Source of the DNA: Pseudomonas indica NBRC 103045
GTDB taxonomy: Bacteria; Pseudomonadota; Gammaproteobacteria; Pseudomonadales; Pseudomonadaceae
Assembly: GCF_002091635.1 (NCBI RefSeq)
Contig: NZ_BDAC01000022.1
Coordinates: forward strand, 21,237 to 85,236
Direction of reading: 5' to 3'
Length of the DNA stretch: 64,000 nucleotides
Notes under the pieces: model-generated
The model's database searches: none
Seen by the model: only the letters and a program-made list of their open reading frames with translations
Told to the model about the DNA's origin: nothing
Position numbers and translations under genes: made by a program
In this document: piece after piece, positions 8,639 to 19,887 of the stretch
Layout: the number at the start of each line of letters is the position of its first letter
How positions within the stretch are numbered: the stretch's first letter is position 1

Positions 8639-9195
8639 TGGCGGGTCGGTCGGTGCCGCTCGTACATGACATCGGTTCGCAGCACGTACTTCACCCCGAC
8701 ATCCAGCGTTCTTCCCTGGTGCATCATCAAGTGCGGAAACACCAGCGCCATGCCGGCTTCCGGCTTGACGATATCCCACTTGAACTCGGTCTCGCCGCCT
8801 TGATAGCCATCGTTCAGATAGATCAGAAACGTGTACTGGCTGATTTCGTCGTCGTTACGGCGGTAGAAACCGTCCTTATGCCAAGTGAAGAATTGGCCGG
8901 GCACATAGCGGTAGAAACGGAACCGCTCATTGAAGCCCGACAGACGCCAATCGGGTGAGTCATCCGGCAACAGGGGGCGGGCACGTTCGAACAGATGCTG
9001 CGCCAGGGCTGGGTCGTCGAAGATCACCCGATCATTGTTCCTCACGTCCTTGATGAGTTCAGCGCCGCTCCGTGTCTGGATAGCCGCCTCCTCGTAACCC
9101 ATGCGTTGGCTCAGGGCGATGTACTGCCCACATTCGCTTGGCGAGAGAAAATCCGCCAGCGTAAAAATATCTGCGCCGTAGTCGATCCGTTTCAT
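8626..9195 (-). CDS. 2OG-Fe(II) oxygenase, prolyl 4-hydroxylase type
   Basis: The 189-residue protein has a double-stranded beta-helix. The iron triad is visible as WHKDG (His 106, Asp 108) and MMHQGR (His 159), with the 2-oxoglutarate-binding basic residue probably in VKYVLRTDV. Homology is to small P4H-domain oxygenases that hydroxylate proteins or small molecules; the target is unknown. An AAGGA ribosome binding site sits 6-7 bases before the ATG at 9195, which favours this start over one 35 codons upstream. It converges with and overlaps the DksA-like gene. Confidence 0.85.
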   Translation of the reverse strand: MKRIDYGADIFTLADFLSPSECGQYIALSQRMGYEEAAIQTRSGAELIKDVRNNDRVIFDDPALAQHLFERARPLLPDDSPDWRLSGFNERFRFYRYVPGQFFTWHKDGFYRRNDDEISQYTFLIYLNDGYQGGETEFKWDIVKPEAGMALVFPHLMMHQGRTLDVGVKYVLRTDVMYERHRPTRHYLS

Positions 9196-9251
9196 GGATG
9201 AGTCCTTTTCGAAAGCGCAAGTGTACGTGGGGCAGGACGGGTTGGGGCGCG

Positions 9252-9737
9252 TCACGGCTTCGATACGGTGCGTGTGCGATGAACCGTCGAATACGGCCAT
9301 TCTTCCGGTCGCTGCACATGACCGTGCCTCACCGGGTTGGCGTGAATGAGTGCGGTGTGTTGCCGCAGTTCTTCATCGTTTCGAATCGGGCGGAGTCGGT
9401 AGCTACTTCTCCAGACACTACGCTCGCGTTGCAGCCGTCGGGACAGGCGAATCGGTTCCAGATGGGGTGTTCGTCGGCAAAACTCGCTCTGGATCAATTT
9501 CCAACGCAGGGCATGCTCGTTGTCATCTTCCGGCAGCTGCCATAACGCATGCAGATGGTCCGGCAACACCACCATGGCCAGGATTTCGAAAGGATGCGCT
9601 GTTCTGACCCGACGCACTGCGTCGCGCAGGATGTCGATGTGGTCGGTCAGCAGGGAGAGCGAAGGATCGGCCAGATGGACCGTGAAGAAGAACGTGCCGT
9701 CCGGCACGGAAGTGCGTCGCTCACGCATGGCTGCCAT
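9252..9737 (-). mobile_element. RAYT (REP-associated tyrosine transposase-like) gene, catalytic Tyr apparently replaced
   Basis: The 161-residue Y1_Tnp/IS200-like protein has the RAYT N-terminus (GTFFFTVHL ... HPFEILAMVVLPDHLHALW), whose HUH pair is His 61/His 63. Its C-terminus is the usual LIHANPVRHG ... EEWPYSTVHR. In most RAYTs the segment before NPV reads Y-I-H; here it is L-I-H (Leu 130), so the nucleophilic tyrosine seems to be missing. RAYTs are single-copy, IS200/IS605-related endonucleases linked to REP/REPIN spread. No clear REP pair flanks the gene itself, but REP-like repeats occur elsewhere in the window. It may be a degenerate or repurposed copy. Confidence 0.8.
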
Positions 9738-9878
9738 CCCTGGCGTTGGAAAATGCCTGGTGATTCTAGGAAGGTATCGTCGTGCGGTTCGTCGGGGTGG
9801 GTCACGTCATGAGTGTGGTGTGATCGACGAAAATGCCGTTCTCCGCATCCACCGGCGTGTCGGGCCGGTGGAGCATCC

Positions 9879-12122
9879 TCACTGCTTGGCCAACTCGGCA
9901 ATCTCCTCAGCCGACAGCGGGCCGCTGTAGAGGCGGAAGTCGTCGATCCGGCCTTTCAGGAAGGGATCGGCGCTGTACTGGGAGCGGCCCAGCCAGTTCT
10001 GCCGGGTCTTGCCGAGGCGGAAGGGGGCGAGGGTGAAGTCGCCGCTGCCGACCTTGGCGCCATCGACGTAGAGCGTGCCGACGTTGCCTTCCTGGGTGAC
10101 GGCCAGGTGCACCCAGCGGCCGGTGGCGATGCCGCTGCTGGTTATCGTCTGGTCCGCGTAGCCGCTGATGCGGGTGATGGCGTATTGGGCGCGGGAGGGG
10201 GCGAGGGCCATGTAGCGCTGGTCGCTGTCGCCGAAGTCGAACAGGCGGGCCCAGGTGCGTGCCTCGTCGAGGTTCACCCAGGCGGCCACGGTGTAGTCGG
10301 CCAGGTTCGCGGCGATGCCTGTTGACAGGCTTGCATAGTCGTCCGTGCCGTCCAGTTGCAGGGCCTGTCCCAGGAGGCCGATGCCAAGCTGGGCGCCATT
10401 GTGCAATTGGCCGATCTGGCTACCGTCCACCGCGTTGCGCAGGGTGTCGTTGCTGGCTTCGTCGAAGGTCAGGTGCACCTTGAGACGGGGGCCGATCTCG
10501 GCCTTCGCGGTGTTGGACGGGGGGCTCTCGCCCTGGCTCGAAATCGCCGTCACCTGGTAGTAGTAGTCCCGCCCCGGCACGACGGCGGTGTCGGTGAAGG
10601 TCTGGTCCTGGCTGGCGGTACGGATGGCGATCCGCGTGAACGGGCCGGATGCCGAGGTGGCGCGCTTGAGGTAGTAGCTTTCCGCACCGGTCGCTCCCCA
10701 CCAGGAGAGGATCACCGAGCCGGCATGCAGTTCGCTGGTCAGGCCGCGTGGCGCGCCACCGGAGGGGAGCGGGTCACGGCTTTCGGTCAGCGTGCCCCAG
10801 CCCACTTGATCACCGTTGCCGTATATTTCCGGGCGTGTCGCCTGGGCCATTTTCTCCGACCAGGGCGCGGCGATGCCGATGCGGTTCTGGTACTGGTTGT
10901 AGATCAGTTCCCAGGCGGGCCGCCGGTGGCCGCGCGCGGCGTCGGAGATCACCGTTTGCAGGCCGGCGCTCCGGCAGTTCGGGCCGTAGGGAACGAAGGG
11001 TACCTCTTCCATCAGGTTGTAGCGGGCGATGTATTCCGAGGCGGCGAGCAGCCGGTAGTTGTCGTAGGCGAACAAATCCTCGTTCTGGCTCCAGGCCATC
11101 CGGGCGATGGCACCGAACAGGGCGACGCCGAGGGTGGTATGCCCCTGGTCGCGGCCGCTTTCCTGGAACTGTCCGAGGTTGCCGGCGTGGAGGTAGTACA
11201 CCAGGTTGTCCAGCGCGCCGTTGCCCTTGCCGTAGTAGAGGTAATCCAGCGCTTCCTGGTAGAGGTCCTCGCGGTCGGCGTACACACCGATGGCCAGCAC
11301 GTTGGCGATGTTCGCCAGGTCCCAGTTGGCCCAGTAGTTGGAAATACAGGCACCGTTGTGGTTGACCAGGAAGTCGTGGCTGAGGGGGTAGAAGATATCC
11401 AGCAGCATGCTCTTGAAGCGGGCACGGTCCTCGGCCGCCCAGCCGTCGTAGGTGCGCATGATCTCGCCGACATTGGCGAACTGGTAGCCGTAGAGGCCCG
11501 CCGCCAGGAAGCGGTCGGCGTTGCCGGTGATGGCGGTGAGGGTCGAGGACCAGGCATTGAGGAATTCCACCGCCCGTTTGGCGTAGGCCTCGTCGCCGGA
11601 GATTTTCCAGCGCAGTGCCAGGCCGTAGGCGAAACGCAGTTGGCTGATGACGCGGCCGAAGTTCTGTCCGTCACCGCCGCGGATGATCACCGACAGCGGT
11701 GCGGGCTTCGCTCCCAGGCTGGAGGAACCATCGGTAATCAGGCCCTGCCAGGCACTGGCCCAGGGCTCCTCGCCCGCCTGGATCTTGCTGCGCATGCGCT
11801 CGAAGTCCGCCTCGGTGTGCAGCAGGCCGGGATGGAGGAAGCCGGAGGCCTGGCTGGGCGACGTCGTGACGGGCGTGCTGGATTCTTCGGTGACCGGGGC
11901 GCTGGGTTCCGTGACGGACGTGGTCGGTACCGTTGGCGTGGTGACGGAAGGCGTGGGCGTGCTGGGGGTTGGTTCGTTGGCCGCTGTCGAGACCTCGGTT
12001 GTGGTCGACGAGCGCGACGAGCCGGACGACGACTTGAACAGGCAGCCGGAGAGTCCCAGCGACAGACTGGTGCTAACGGTCAGCGCCAGCAGGAAGGACG
12101 GAAAACCCGGCAGGATGTTCAT
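9879..12122 (-). CDS. Secreted lipoprotein: alginate-lyase-like domain + fibronectin III + LamG
   Basis: 747 residues. The lipobox LSGC (Cys 27) is followed by a Ser/Thr/Pro-rich linker (about 30-95). An alginate_lyase-type alpha/alpha toroid follows (about 100-430), with motifs HNGACISNYWANWDLANIAN and ESGRDQGHTTLGVALFGAI. Then come an Fn3 domain (about 445-540, ending ITAISSQGESPPSN) and a C-terminal LamG/concanavalin-like domain (about 550-740). It probably cleaves an acidic polysaccharide at the cell surface, with Fn3 and LamG as spacer and carbohydrate-binding modules. The substrate is inferred only; alginate is one candidate. It stands alone between the RAYT gene and a REP block. Confidence 0.8.
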   Translation of the reverse strand: MNILPGFPSFLLALTVSTSLSLGLSGCLFKSSSGSSRSSTTTEVSTAANEPTPSTPTPSVTTPTVPTTSVTEPSAPVTEESSTPVTTSPSQASGFLHPGLLHTEADFERMRSKIQAGEEPWASAWQGLITDGSSSLGAKPAPLSVIIRGGDGQNFGRVISQLRFAYGLALRWKISGDEAYAKRAVEFLNAWSSTLTAITGNADRFLAAGLYGYQFANVGEIMRTYDGWAAEDRARFKSMLLDIFYPLSHDFLVNHNGACISNYWANWDLANIANVLAIGVYADREDLYQEALDYLYYGKGNGALDNLVYYLHAGNLGQFQESGRDQGHTTLGVALFGAIARMAWSQNEDLFAYDNYRLLAASEYIARYNLMEEVPFVPYGPNCRSAGLQTVISDAARGHRRPAWELIYNQYQNRIGIAAPWSEKMAQATRPEIYGNGDQVGWGTLTESRDPLPSGGAPRGLTSELHAGSVILSWWGATGAESYYLKRATSASGPFTRIAIRTASQDQTFTDTAVVPGRDYYYQVTAISSQGESPPSNTAKAEIGPRLKVHLTFDEASNDTLRNAVDGSQIGQLHNGAQLGIGLLGQALQLDGTDDYASLSTGIAANLADYTVAAWVNLDEARTWARLFDFGDSDQRYMALAPSRAQYAITRISGYADQTITSSGIATGRWVHLAVTQEGNVGTLYVDGAKVGSGDFTLAPFRLGKTRQNWLGRSQYSADPFLKGRIDDFRLYSGPLSAEEIAELAKQ

Positions 12123-12500
12123 GGTGCAATGACTCCACCTGTAATTCAGCCTCCCCTGATATCACTGATGCCGGTGGATTGCTTTCTTGGTACACAGGAC
12201 TGCCAGCTCAGTCACACAAGGACTGTCGAACCTGCGGCAAGAAGCGGAAAAATAAGAAAGGAGGCCGGGAACTCGCGATCCGGGTTTGGCGTCGCGCGAT
12301 GAGCGCTCGGGCGACGTGTCGCCTGGAATCTGGGCGAATGAATTCGCCCCTACGGGGGCTCGGTGTTGCGCTTTTGTAGGAGCGAGCTCTGCTCGCGAAT
12401 CGGGCCTCGCCACCGCATCGCCAGCAGAGCTGGCTCCTACGAAAAGCGGGTCCGCCGTGGAGGCGAATTCATTCGTCCGTACCGCGCCACTTTGCAATCG
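12123..12500. other. Intergenic region with REP-type repeats
   Basis: 378 bases between the lyase lipoprotein start and the ureC stop. Its right half is filled by the REP block described at 12332-12476. The left part must hold the promoter of the lyase gene, but I see no convincing -35/-10 pair. No plausible protein-coding frame. Confidence 0.6.
12332..12476. repeat. REP/REPIN-like cluster
   Basis: Palindromic unit GTAGGAGCGAGCTCTGCTCG begins at 12376 and its inverted partner CAGCAGAGCTGGCTCCTAC at 12422. A second family, GCGAATGAATTCGCCCCTAC, lies at 12334, with a partial copy near 12462. The head-to-head arrangement of two REPs about 25 bases apart is that of a REPIN. The same blocks recur at 50006-50111 and 63858-63987. 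Confidence 0.8.
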
Positions 12501-14201
<1,701 letters not shown>

Positions 14202-14237
14202 GACGGTGTTTCCTTGGTGCCTTTTCATAGGGGCGAT

Positions 14238-14340
14238 GATCGTTCCCACGCTCTGCGTGGGAATGCAGCTCGCGACGCTCTGCGTCGCTGGGACGCGGAG
14301 CGTCCCGGTATGGGTGCCCACGCAGAGCGTGGGAACCATC
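14238..14340. repeat. Four-palindrome repeat element, copy 1
   Basis: A 103-base element built of four successive short hairpins: CCCACGCTCTGCGTGGG, GCGACGCTCTGCGTCGC, GGGACGCGGAGCGTCCC and CCCACGCAGAGCGTGGG. It sits between ureB and ureC. A nearly identical copy lies inverted at 17717-17820. Immediately to its right (about 14347-14382) is another common Pseudomonas repeat motif, GGGTATCGCTTCGCTCAACC. Confidence 0.85.
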
Positions 14341-14385
14341 GAGAAATGATGGGTATCGCTTCGCTCAACCCATCCTACCCAGGTG

Positions 14386-14691
14386 TTAAAGATCGCCCAT
14401 GATGCGCCCGGCAAAGCCGAACACCCGGCGGTCGCCGGCCAGTTCCACCAGTTCCACCTCGCGGGTCTGGCCCGGTTCGAAGCGCACGGCGGTGCCGGCC
14501 GGGATGTTCAGGCGCATGCCGCGGGCGGCGGCGCGGTCGAAGGCGAGGGCGTCGTTGGTTTCGAAGAAGTGGTAGTGCGAGCCGACCTGGATCGGCCGGT
14601 CGCCACTGTTGGCGACGTTCAGGGTGACGGTGCGGCGGCCGGCGTTGAGTTCGATCTCGCCGTCCTGGATCCGGTATTCGCCGGGAATCAT
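14386..14691 (-). CDS. ureB: Urease beta subunit UreB
   Basis: 101 residues starting [19 protein letters not shown], the canonical UreB N-terminus, with [12 protein letters not shown] and the conserved [16 protein letters not shown]. It is a structural subunit of urease. The ATG overlaps the stop codon of the upstream acetyltransferase gene by 4 bases (ATGA), indicating translational coupling. Confidence 0.96.
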   Translation of the reverse strand: MIPGEYRIQDGEIELNAGRRTVTLNVANSGDRPIQVGSHYHFFETNDALAFDRAAARGMRLNIPAGTAVRFEPGQTREVELVELAGDRRVFGFAGRIMGDL

Positions 14692-15224
14692 GACACTCTC
14701 CTCGACAGGGTCTTGTAGTAGATGGCATTGGCCCGGTACACGCCGTCCGGACCGCAGGCGTAGTCGGGCATTCCGCCGATGCAGGTGTAGCCCATCGCCT
14801 GGTAGAACTTCTCCGCCGGACAACCGGCCTCGGTGTCCAGATAGAGGAGGCCGCGTTGCAGCTCCTGCGCTTCGCCCTCCATGCGCTGCATCAGTTGCCG
14901 GGCAATGCCACGCCGGCGCGCGCTGGACAGCACCAGCAGCTTCTGCACTTCGGCGCGGTTCAGGCCGTTGCGATCCTGGCACAGGGCGAGCTGCACGCTG
15001 CCGAGCACCCGGCCGCCCGCCTCGGCCACCCAGAGCAACCGTGAGCCGTCATGCAGGCCCGGCAGGTAACGGTCGAACAGGGCGTTCGCTTCGGAGACGT
15101 GCATATCGGCGAGGAAACCCACCGAGGCGCCGTGCCGCACGGCATCCATCAGCAGCTCGGCGAGTCCCGGCCGATAGCGCTCGAAGTCGTCCGCGGCGAC
15201 GCGGGTAATGGTCAGGTTGGACAT
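14688..15224 (-). CDS. GNAT-family N-acetyltransferase within the urease operon
   Basis: 178 residues of GNAT fold: the acetyl-CoA-binding motif A is [20 protein letters not shown], preceded by [14 protein letters not shown] and followed by LLYLDTEAG and the [17 protein letters not shown] strand-helix. The substrate is unknown. It overlaps the upstream acetyltransferase stop by one base (TGATG) and the ureB start by four, so it is clearly part of the urease transcript. Confidence 0.88.
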   Translation of the reverse strand: MSNLTITRVAADDFERYRPGLAELLMDAVRHGASVGFLADMHVSEANALFDRYLPGLHDGSRLLWVAEAGGRVLGSVQLALCQDRNGLNRAEVQKLLVLSSARRRGIARQLMQRMEGEAQELQRGLLYLDTEAGCPAEKFYQAMGYTCIGGMPDYACGPDGVYRANAIYYKTLSRRVS

Positions 15225-15736
15225 CAGGTCGCACTCCGTTGCGGGTTGATGATCAGTTGCATGAAGGTCAGGTCGAGCCAGCGGCCGAACTTGGTGCCGA
15301 CTTCGCGCAGTTGGCCGACGTGGACGAAGCCGAGCTGCTGGTGCATGTGGATCGAGGCGCGGTTCTCGCTCTCGATGCCGGCCACCATGACGTGTTTGCC
15401 GAGGGCACGGGCGCGGTCGATCAGGGCACGCATCAGCGCCTTGCCGATCCCGGCGCCGATGTGGTCGTTCTTCACGTAGACCGAGTGCTCGACGGTGTGC
15501 CGGTAGCCGTCCCAGGTGCGCCAGTCGCCGAAGGAGGCATAGCCGAGCACCTGGTCCTGCTCGTCGACGGCGACCAGCACCGGGTAGCCCTGGGCGTTGC
15601 GCTCGGCCAGCCAGGCGCGGCGGTTGGCCAGGTCGACGGTCTTCTCGTTCCAGATCGCCGTGGTGTTGAGCACGGCGTCGTTGTAGATCTCCAGGATGCC
15701 GGCGAGGTCGGCATCGGTGGCGTCACGGATGTGCAT
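15224..15736 (-). CDS. GNAT acetyltransferase of the phosphinothricin/methionine sulfoximine type
   Basis: 170 residues with the signature IRDATDADLAGILEIYNDAVLNTTAIWNE-type N-terminus (shortened here), TVEHSVYVKND and motif A GAGIGKALMRALIDRA. It is very like the characterised P. aeruginosa PA4866 enzyme, which acetylates L-methionine sulfoximine and sulfone (from memory). It lies 15 bases after ureA and overlaps the next GNAT gene. Detoxifying glutamine-synthetase inhibitors beside urea assimilation would make sense physiologically, but that is inference. Confidence 0.88.
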   Translation of the reverse strand: MHIRDATDADLAGILEIYNDAVLNTTAIWNEKTVDLANRRAWLAERNAQGYPVLVAVDEQDQVLGYASFGDWRTWDGYRHTVEHSVYVKNDHIGAGIGKALMRALIDRARALGKHVMVAGIESENRASIHMHQQLGFVHVGQLREVGTKFGRWLDLTFMQLIINPQRSAT

Positions 15737-15751
15737 GGCGGTTCCTCTGAA

Positions 15752-16054
15752 TCAGGGAATCGGTTGATGCACGGTGACCAGCTTGGTTCCGTCGGGGAAG
15801 GTGGCTTCCACCTGGATTTCCGGAATCATTTCCGGCACGCCTTCCATCACCTGCTCGCGGCTGAGCAGGGTGGTGCCGTAATGCATCAGCTCGGCGACGG
15901 TCTGGCCGTCGCGGGCGCCCTCCAGCAGGGCGGCGGAAATATAGGCCATGGCCTCCGGGTAGTTGAGCTTGAGACCACGGGCGAGACGGCGCTCGGCCAC
16001 CAGGCCGGCGGTGAAGATCAGCAGCTTGTCTTTTTCGCGAGGGCTCAGATCCAT
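15752..16054 (-). CDS. ureA: Urease gamma subunit UreA
   Basis: 100 residues, exactly the family length, from [20 protein letters not shown] to VTVHQPIP, with [20 protein letters not shown] and [18 protein letters not shown]. It is a structural urease subunit. A start 19 codons upstream is possible, but the start at 16054 matches the canonical N-terminus. It follows ureD by 104 bases. Confidence 0.96.
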   Translation of the reverse strand: MDLSPREKDKLLIFTAGLVAERRLARGLKLNYPEAMAYISAALLEGARDGQTVAELMHYGTTLLSREQVMEGVPEMIPEIQVEATFPDGTKLVTVHQPIP

Positions 16055-16158
16055 CTCGTCACTCCAATCGTGAAGGGCAAGGGCTCGGCCTTGTCCCGCT
16101 GTCGGTTGCATCGGCGGAAAACGCTACGCGGTTTTCCCGCCGGCGAATGTCGGTTCGT

Positions 16159-17010
16159 TCATGTATTCCAGATGCGTGGCGCCAAGGCCTCGCGGCCCAG
16201 CAGCGCGGGGCGCAGCAGGCGCCAGAGGACGATCAGCCAGGCGCGGGCGTGCAATGCCTCGGCGGCCAGACAGCGGGCGACCAGCAGGCCGGGCAGTTGG
16301 GTCAGGTCGCCGCGTACTGCGCTGGGTAGCGCGCGGCAGGCGTCCAGCCGCGCGGCGTCGATTTCGCCGCTGGCGATCAGCGTAGCGAAGACCGGCTGGC
16401 CCGCCAGGCCGATGGGGGAGTCGAGCAGCCCGTCGCTGCCCACCACGCGCTGGCGCTCGTGCCAGAGCGACTGGCCGTCGCGGCGGATGTCCAGGCGTGC
16501 CTGGAAATGCCCGGCGTCGAAGCGTTCGCCGCTGGCCGGACGGCCCAGGGCGACGATATCCCAATAGAACAGACGGGCATCGCCGGTCAGTTCGATGCGG
16601 GACTCCAGTTCGGCTTGGGCACCGGAGTAGACGATGGTTTCCTGCGGCAGCCATTCGAGGGTGGCGCCGGCCGCGACCCGCAGGTCGAGGGTCTGCCGGG
16701 CCGGACCGGTGGCGCGGTACCACTTGGCCGCGCCGGGGCTGGTGAGTTGGGCCCAGGCGCCCTCGCCGACATGGGCGGAAATGGCCAGTCGATCGCCACC
16801 GGCGATGCCACCGGGCGGGTGCACGACGATGTGCTGGCAGACTTCAGGGCCTTCCGCATACAGGTGCTTCTGCACGCGCAAGGGGCCTTGATGACGACGC
16901 AATACCGGCCGGGTGCACTCGCCGATACGGGCATAGGCCAGCTCCAACTCGGCATGCCAGGACGGGGTGAACGCCGGCGCCTCCCGCTCTTCTCTTGCCG
17001 CTGCTGTCAT
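16159..17010 (-). CDS. ureD: Urease accessory protein UreD
   Basis: 283 residues with UreD/UreH features: [40 protein letters not shown] and the C-terminal PRIWNT. UreD is the scaffold that binds apo-urease and recruits UreF and UreG for nickel insertion. Its ATG overlaps the urtE stop by four bases (ATGA), so urea uptake and urease assembly are co-transcribed. The partner genes ureE, ureF and ureG are not in this window. Confidence 0.95.
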   Translation of the reverse strand: MTAAAREEREAPAFTPSWHAELELAYARIGECTRPVLRRHQGPLRVQKHLYAEGPEVCQHIVVHPPGGIAGGDRLAISAHVGEGAWAQLTSPGAAKWYRATGPARQTLDLRVAAGATLEWLPQETIVYSGAQAELESRIELTGDARLFYWDIVALGRPASGERFDAGHFQARLDIRRDGQSLWHERQRVVGSDGLLDSPIGLAGQPVFATLIASGEIDAARLDACRALPSAVRGDLTQLPGLLVARCLAAEALHARAWLIVLWRLLRPALLGREALAPRIWNT

Positions 17011-17705
17011 ATGGCAACCAACCCGCGTACGCCGTCGGCTTCCATGCTGTCTCCCCGGCCCTGCTGGACGATCTCGCCACGGGACATGACCAGATACTGG
17101 TCGGCCAGTTCGGCGGCGAAGTCGTAGAACTGTTCGACCAGCAGGATGGCCATGTCACCCCGCGCGGCGAGCTTCTTGATCACCGCGCCGATCTCCTTGA
17201 TCACCGATGGCTGGATGCCTTCGGTGGGTTCGTCGAGGATCAGCAGCCGCGGTCGGCTGGCCAGGGCACGGCCGATGGCCAGTTGCTGCTGCTGGCCGCC
17301 GGAAAGGTCGCCGCCACGGCGCTGTTTCATTTCCCGCAGGACGGGGAACAGCTCGTAGATGAAGTCGGGCACCGCCTTGGCGTCCCTGGCGCTGAAACGC
17401 GACAGGCCCATCAACAGGTTTTCTTCCACCGTCAGCCGGGGAAAGATTTCGCGCCCTTGCGGCACATAGGCGATCCCGGCCTGCACGCGCTGGTGCGGCT
17501 TGAGCGCAGTGATCGCCCGGCCTTCCCAGTTCACCTGACCTTCCTTCGCCGGAACCAGGCCCATCAGGCAGCGCAGCAGGGTGGTTTTGCCCACGCCGTT
17601 GCGGCCGAGCAGACAAGTGACCTCGCCGACCCTCGCCTCGAACGACAGCCCCCGGAGGATATGGCTGCCGCCGTAGTACTGGTGAAGTTGATCAACGTGC
17701 AGCAT
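17007..17705 (-). CDS. urtE: Urea ABC transporter ATPase UrtE
   Basis: 232 residues, LivF-like ATPase: Walker [10 protein letters not shown], signature [15 protein letters not shown], Walker [12 protein letters not shown]. It energises high-affinity urea import with UrtD. The start at 17705 ([20 protein letters not shown]) is the canonical one; the frame upstream runs into the palindromic repeat and is not coding. It is separated from urtD by about 170 bases holding that repeat and is overlapped by ureD downstream. Confidence 0.95.
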   Translation of the reverse strand: MLHVDQLHQYYGGSHILRGLSFEARVGEVTCLLGRNGVGKTTLLRCLMGLVPAKEGQVNWEGRAITALKPHQRVQAGIAYVPQGREIFPRLTVEENLLMGLSRFSARDAKAVPDFIYELFPVLREMKQRRGGDLSGGQQQQLAIGRALASRPRLLILDEPTEGIQPSVIKEIGAVIKKLAARGDMAILLVEQFYDFAAELADQYLVMSRGEIVQQGRGDSMEADGVRGLVAI

Positions 17706-17716
17706 GTGGTTCTCCC

Positions 17717-17820
17717 GATCGTTCCCACGCTCTGCGTGGGAGCCCATACCGGGACGCTCTGCGTCCCCAGCGACGCAGAGCGTCGCGAACTGCATTCCCA
17801 CGCGGAGCGTGGGAACGATC
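17717..17820. repeat. Four-palindrome repeat element, copy 2 (inverted)
   Basis: A 104-base element between urtD and urtE. Its reverse complement matches the copy at 14238-14340 almost base for base, including the four hairpins (for example CCCACGCTCTGCGTGGG) in the same order. The two copies form an inverted pair bracketing urtE, ureD, ureA, the two GNAT genes and ureB. Confidence 0.85.
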
Positions 17821-17874
17821 ACCAGCCATCAAAAAACACCGCTTTTACTTGCAGCTTAAAACTTGCCGCTGCCT

Positions 17875-18719
<845 letters not shown>

Positions 18720-18723
<4 letters not shown>

Positions 18724-19796
18724 GGTTGCCCCTTCTTCAACAGGCCGAATACGCCTTTGGGCAGGAACAGGGTGACGACGATGAACAGCGCGCCGAGGAA
18801 GAACAGCCAGTATTCCGGGAAGGCCACGGTGAACCAGCTCTTCATGCCGTTGACGATTCCGGCGCCGAGCAGCGGGCCGACCAGGGTGCCGCGTCCGCCG
18901 AGCGCGACCCAGACGGCGGCTTCGATGGATTGCGTCGGCGCCATTTCGCTGGGGTTGATGATGCCCACCTGCGGCACATAGAGCGCGCCGGCGAGGCCGC
19001 AGAGCACGGCGCTCAGGGTCCAGACGAACAGCTTGTAGCCGCGTGGGTCATAGCCGCAGAACATCAGGCGGTTCTCGGCGTCGCGCACGGCGGTGAGTAC
19101 CCGGCCGAACTTGCTCTGTGCCAGCCGCCAGCCGAGGTAGAGGCTGCCAGCGAGCAGCGCCACGGTGGCGAGGAAGAGCACGGCGCGGGTGCCTGGCGCG
19201 GTGATCGAAAAACCGAGGATGCGGCTGAACCCGGTGAAGCCGTTGTTGCCGCCGAAGCCGGTTTCATTGCGGAAGAACAGCAGCATGCCGGCGAAGGTCA
19301 GCGCCTGGGTCATGATCGAGAAGTACACGCCCTTGATCCGCGAACGGAAGGCGAAGAAACCGAACACCAGCGCCAGCAGGCCGGGCACCAGCACCACCAG
19401 GGCCAGGCACCAGAGGAAGCTGCTGGTGCCGTACCAGTACCAGGGCAGTTCGGTCCAGGCGAGGAAGCTCATGAAGGCCGGCAGGCCGTCCCCAGCGCTC
19501 TGGCGCATCAGGTACATACCCATGGCGTAGCCGCCGAGGGCGAAGAACAGCCCGTGGCCGAGGGACAGCAGGCCGGCGTAGCCCCAGACCAGGTCCAGCG
19601 CCAGGGCGACGATGGCGTAGCAGAGAATCTTGCCCACCAGCGTCAGGGTGTAGGCGGAGACGTGCAGGGCGCTGTCCGGCGGTAACAGGTGCAGCAGGGG
19701 CAGGGCGACGAGCAGCGCCAGCAACGCGCCGAGCACCAGCGTGGTGACGGCCGGGCCGGCTTTCTGCGCGGCCGTGAGGGCAAGGGGCTGGTTCAT
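18720..19796 (-). CDS. urtC: Urea ABC transporter permease UrtC
   Basis: 358 residues, LivM-like permease with multiple transmembrane helices. Diagnostic stretches are WGYAGLLSLGHGLFFALGGY, RIKGVYFSIMTQALTFAG and LGGRGTLVGPLLGAGIVNG. It forms the membrane channel with UrtB. It overlaps urtD by four bases and lies 91 bases after urtB; that gap carries a short REP-type palindrome (19846-19867). Confidence 0.95.
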
Positions 19797-19845
19797 CGGC
19801 GGTCACCTCGGGCGGGGTGCGCGAATACCGCGATGTTGCACATCT

Positions 19846-19867
19846 GTAGGGACGAATTCATTCGCCC
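19846..19867. repeat. Single REP-like palindrome
   Basis: A 22-base unit starting GTAGGGACGAATTCATTCGC lies between urtB and urtC. It belongs to the same GAATTCATTC family seen at 12334, 50091 and 63933-63987. Confidence 0.65.
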
Positions 19868-19887
19868 ACGCGTCAGTGGGACTCGGC

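Noticed and set aside
14238..17820. Composite transposon ends
   Set aside because: The inverted ~104-base elements enclose only core urea genes and no transposase, and their hairpin structure is that of intergenic repeats.
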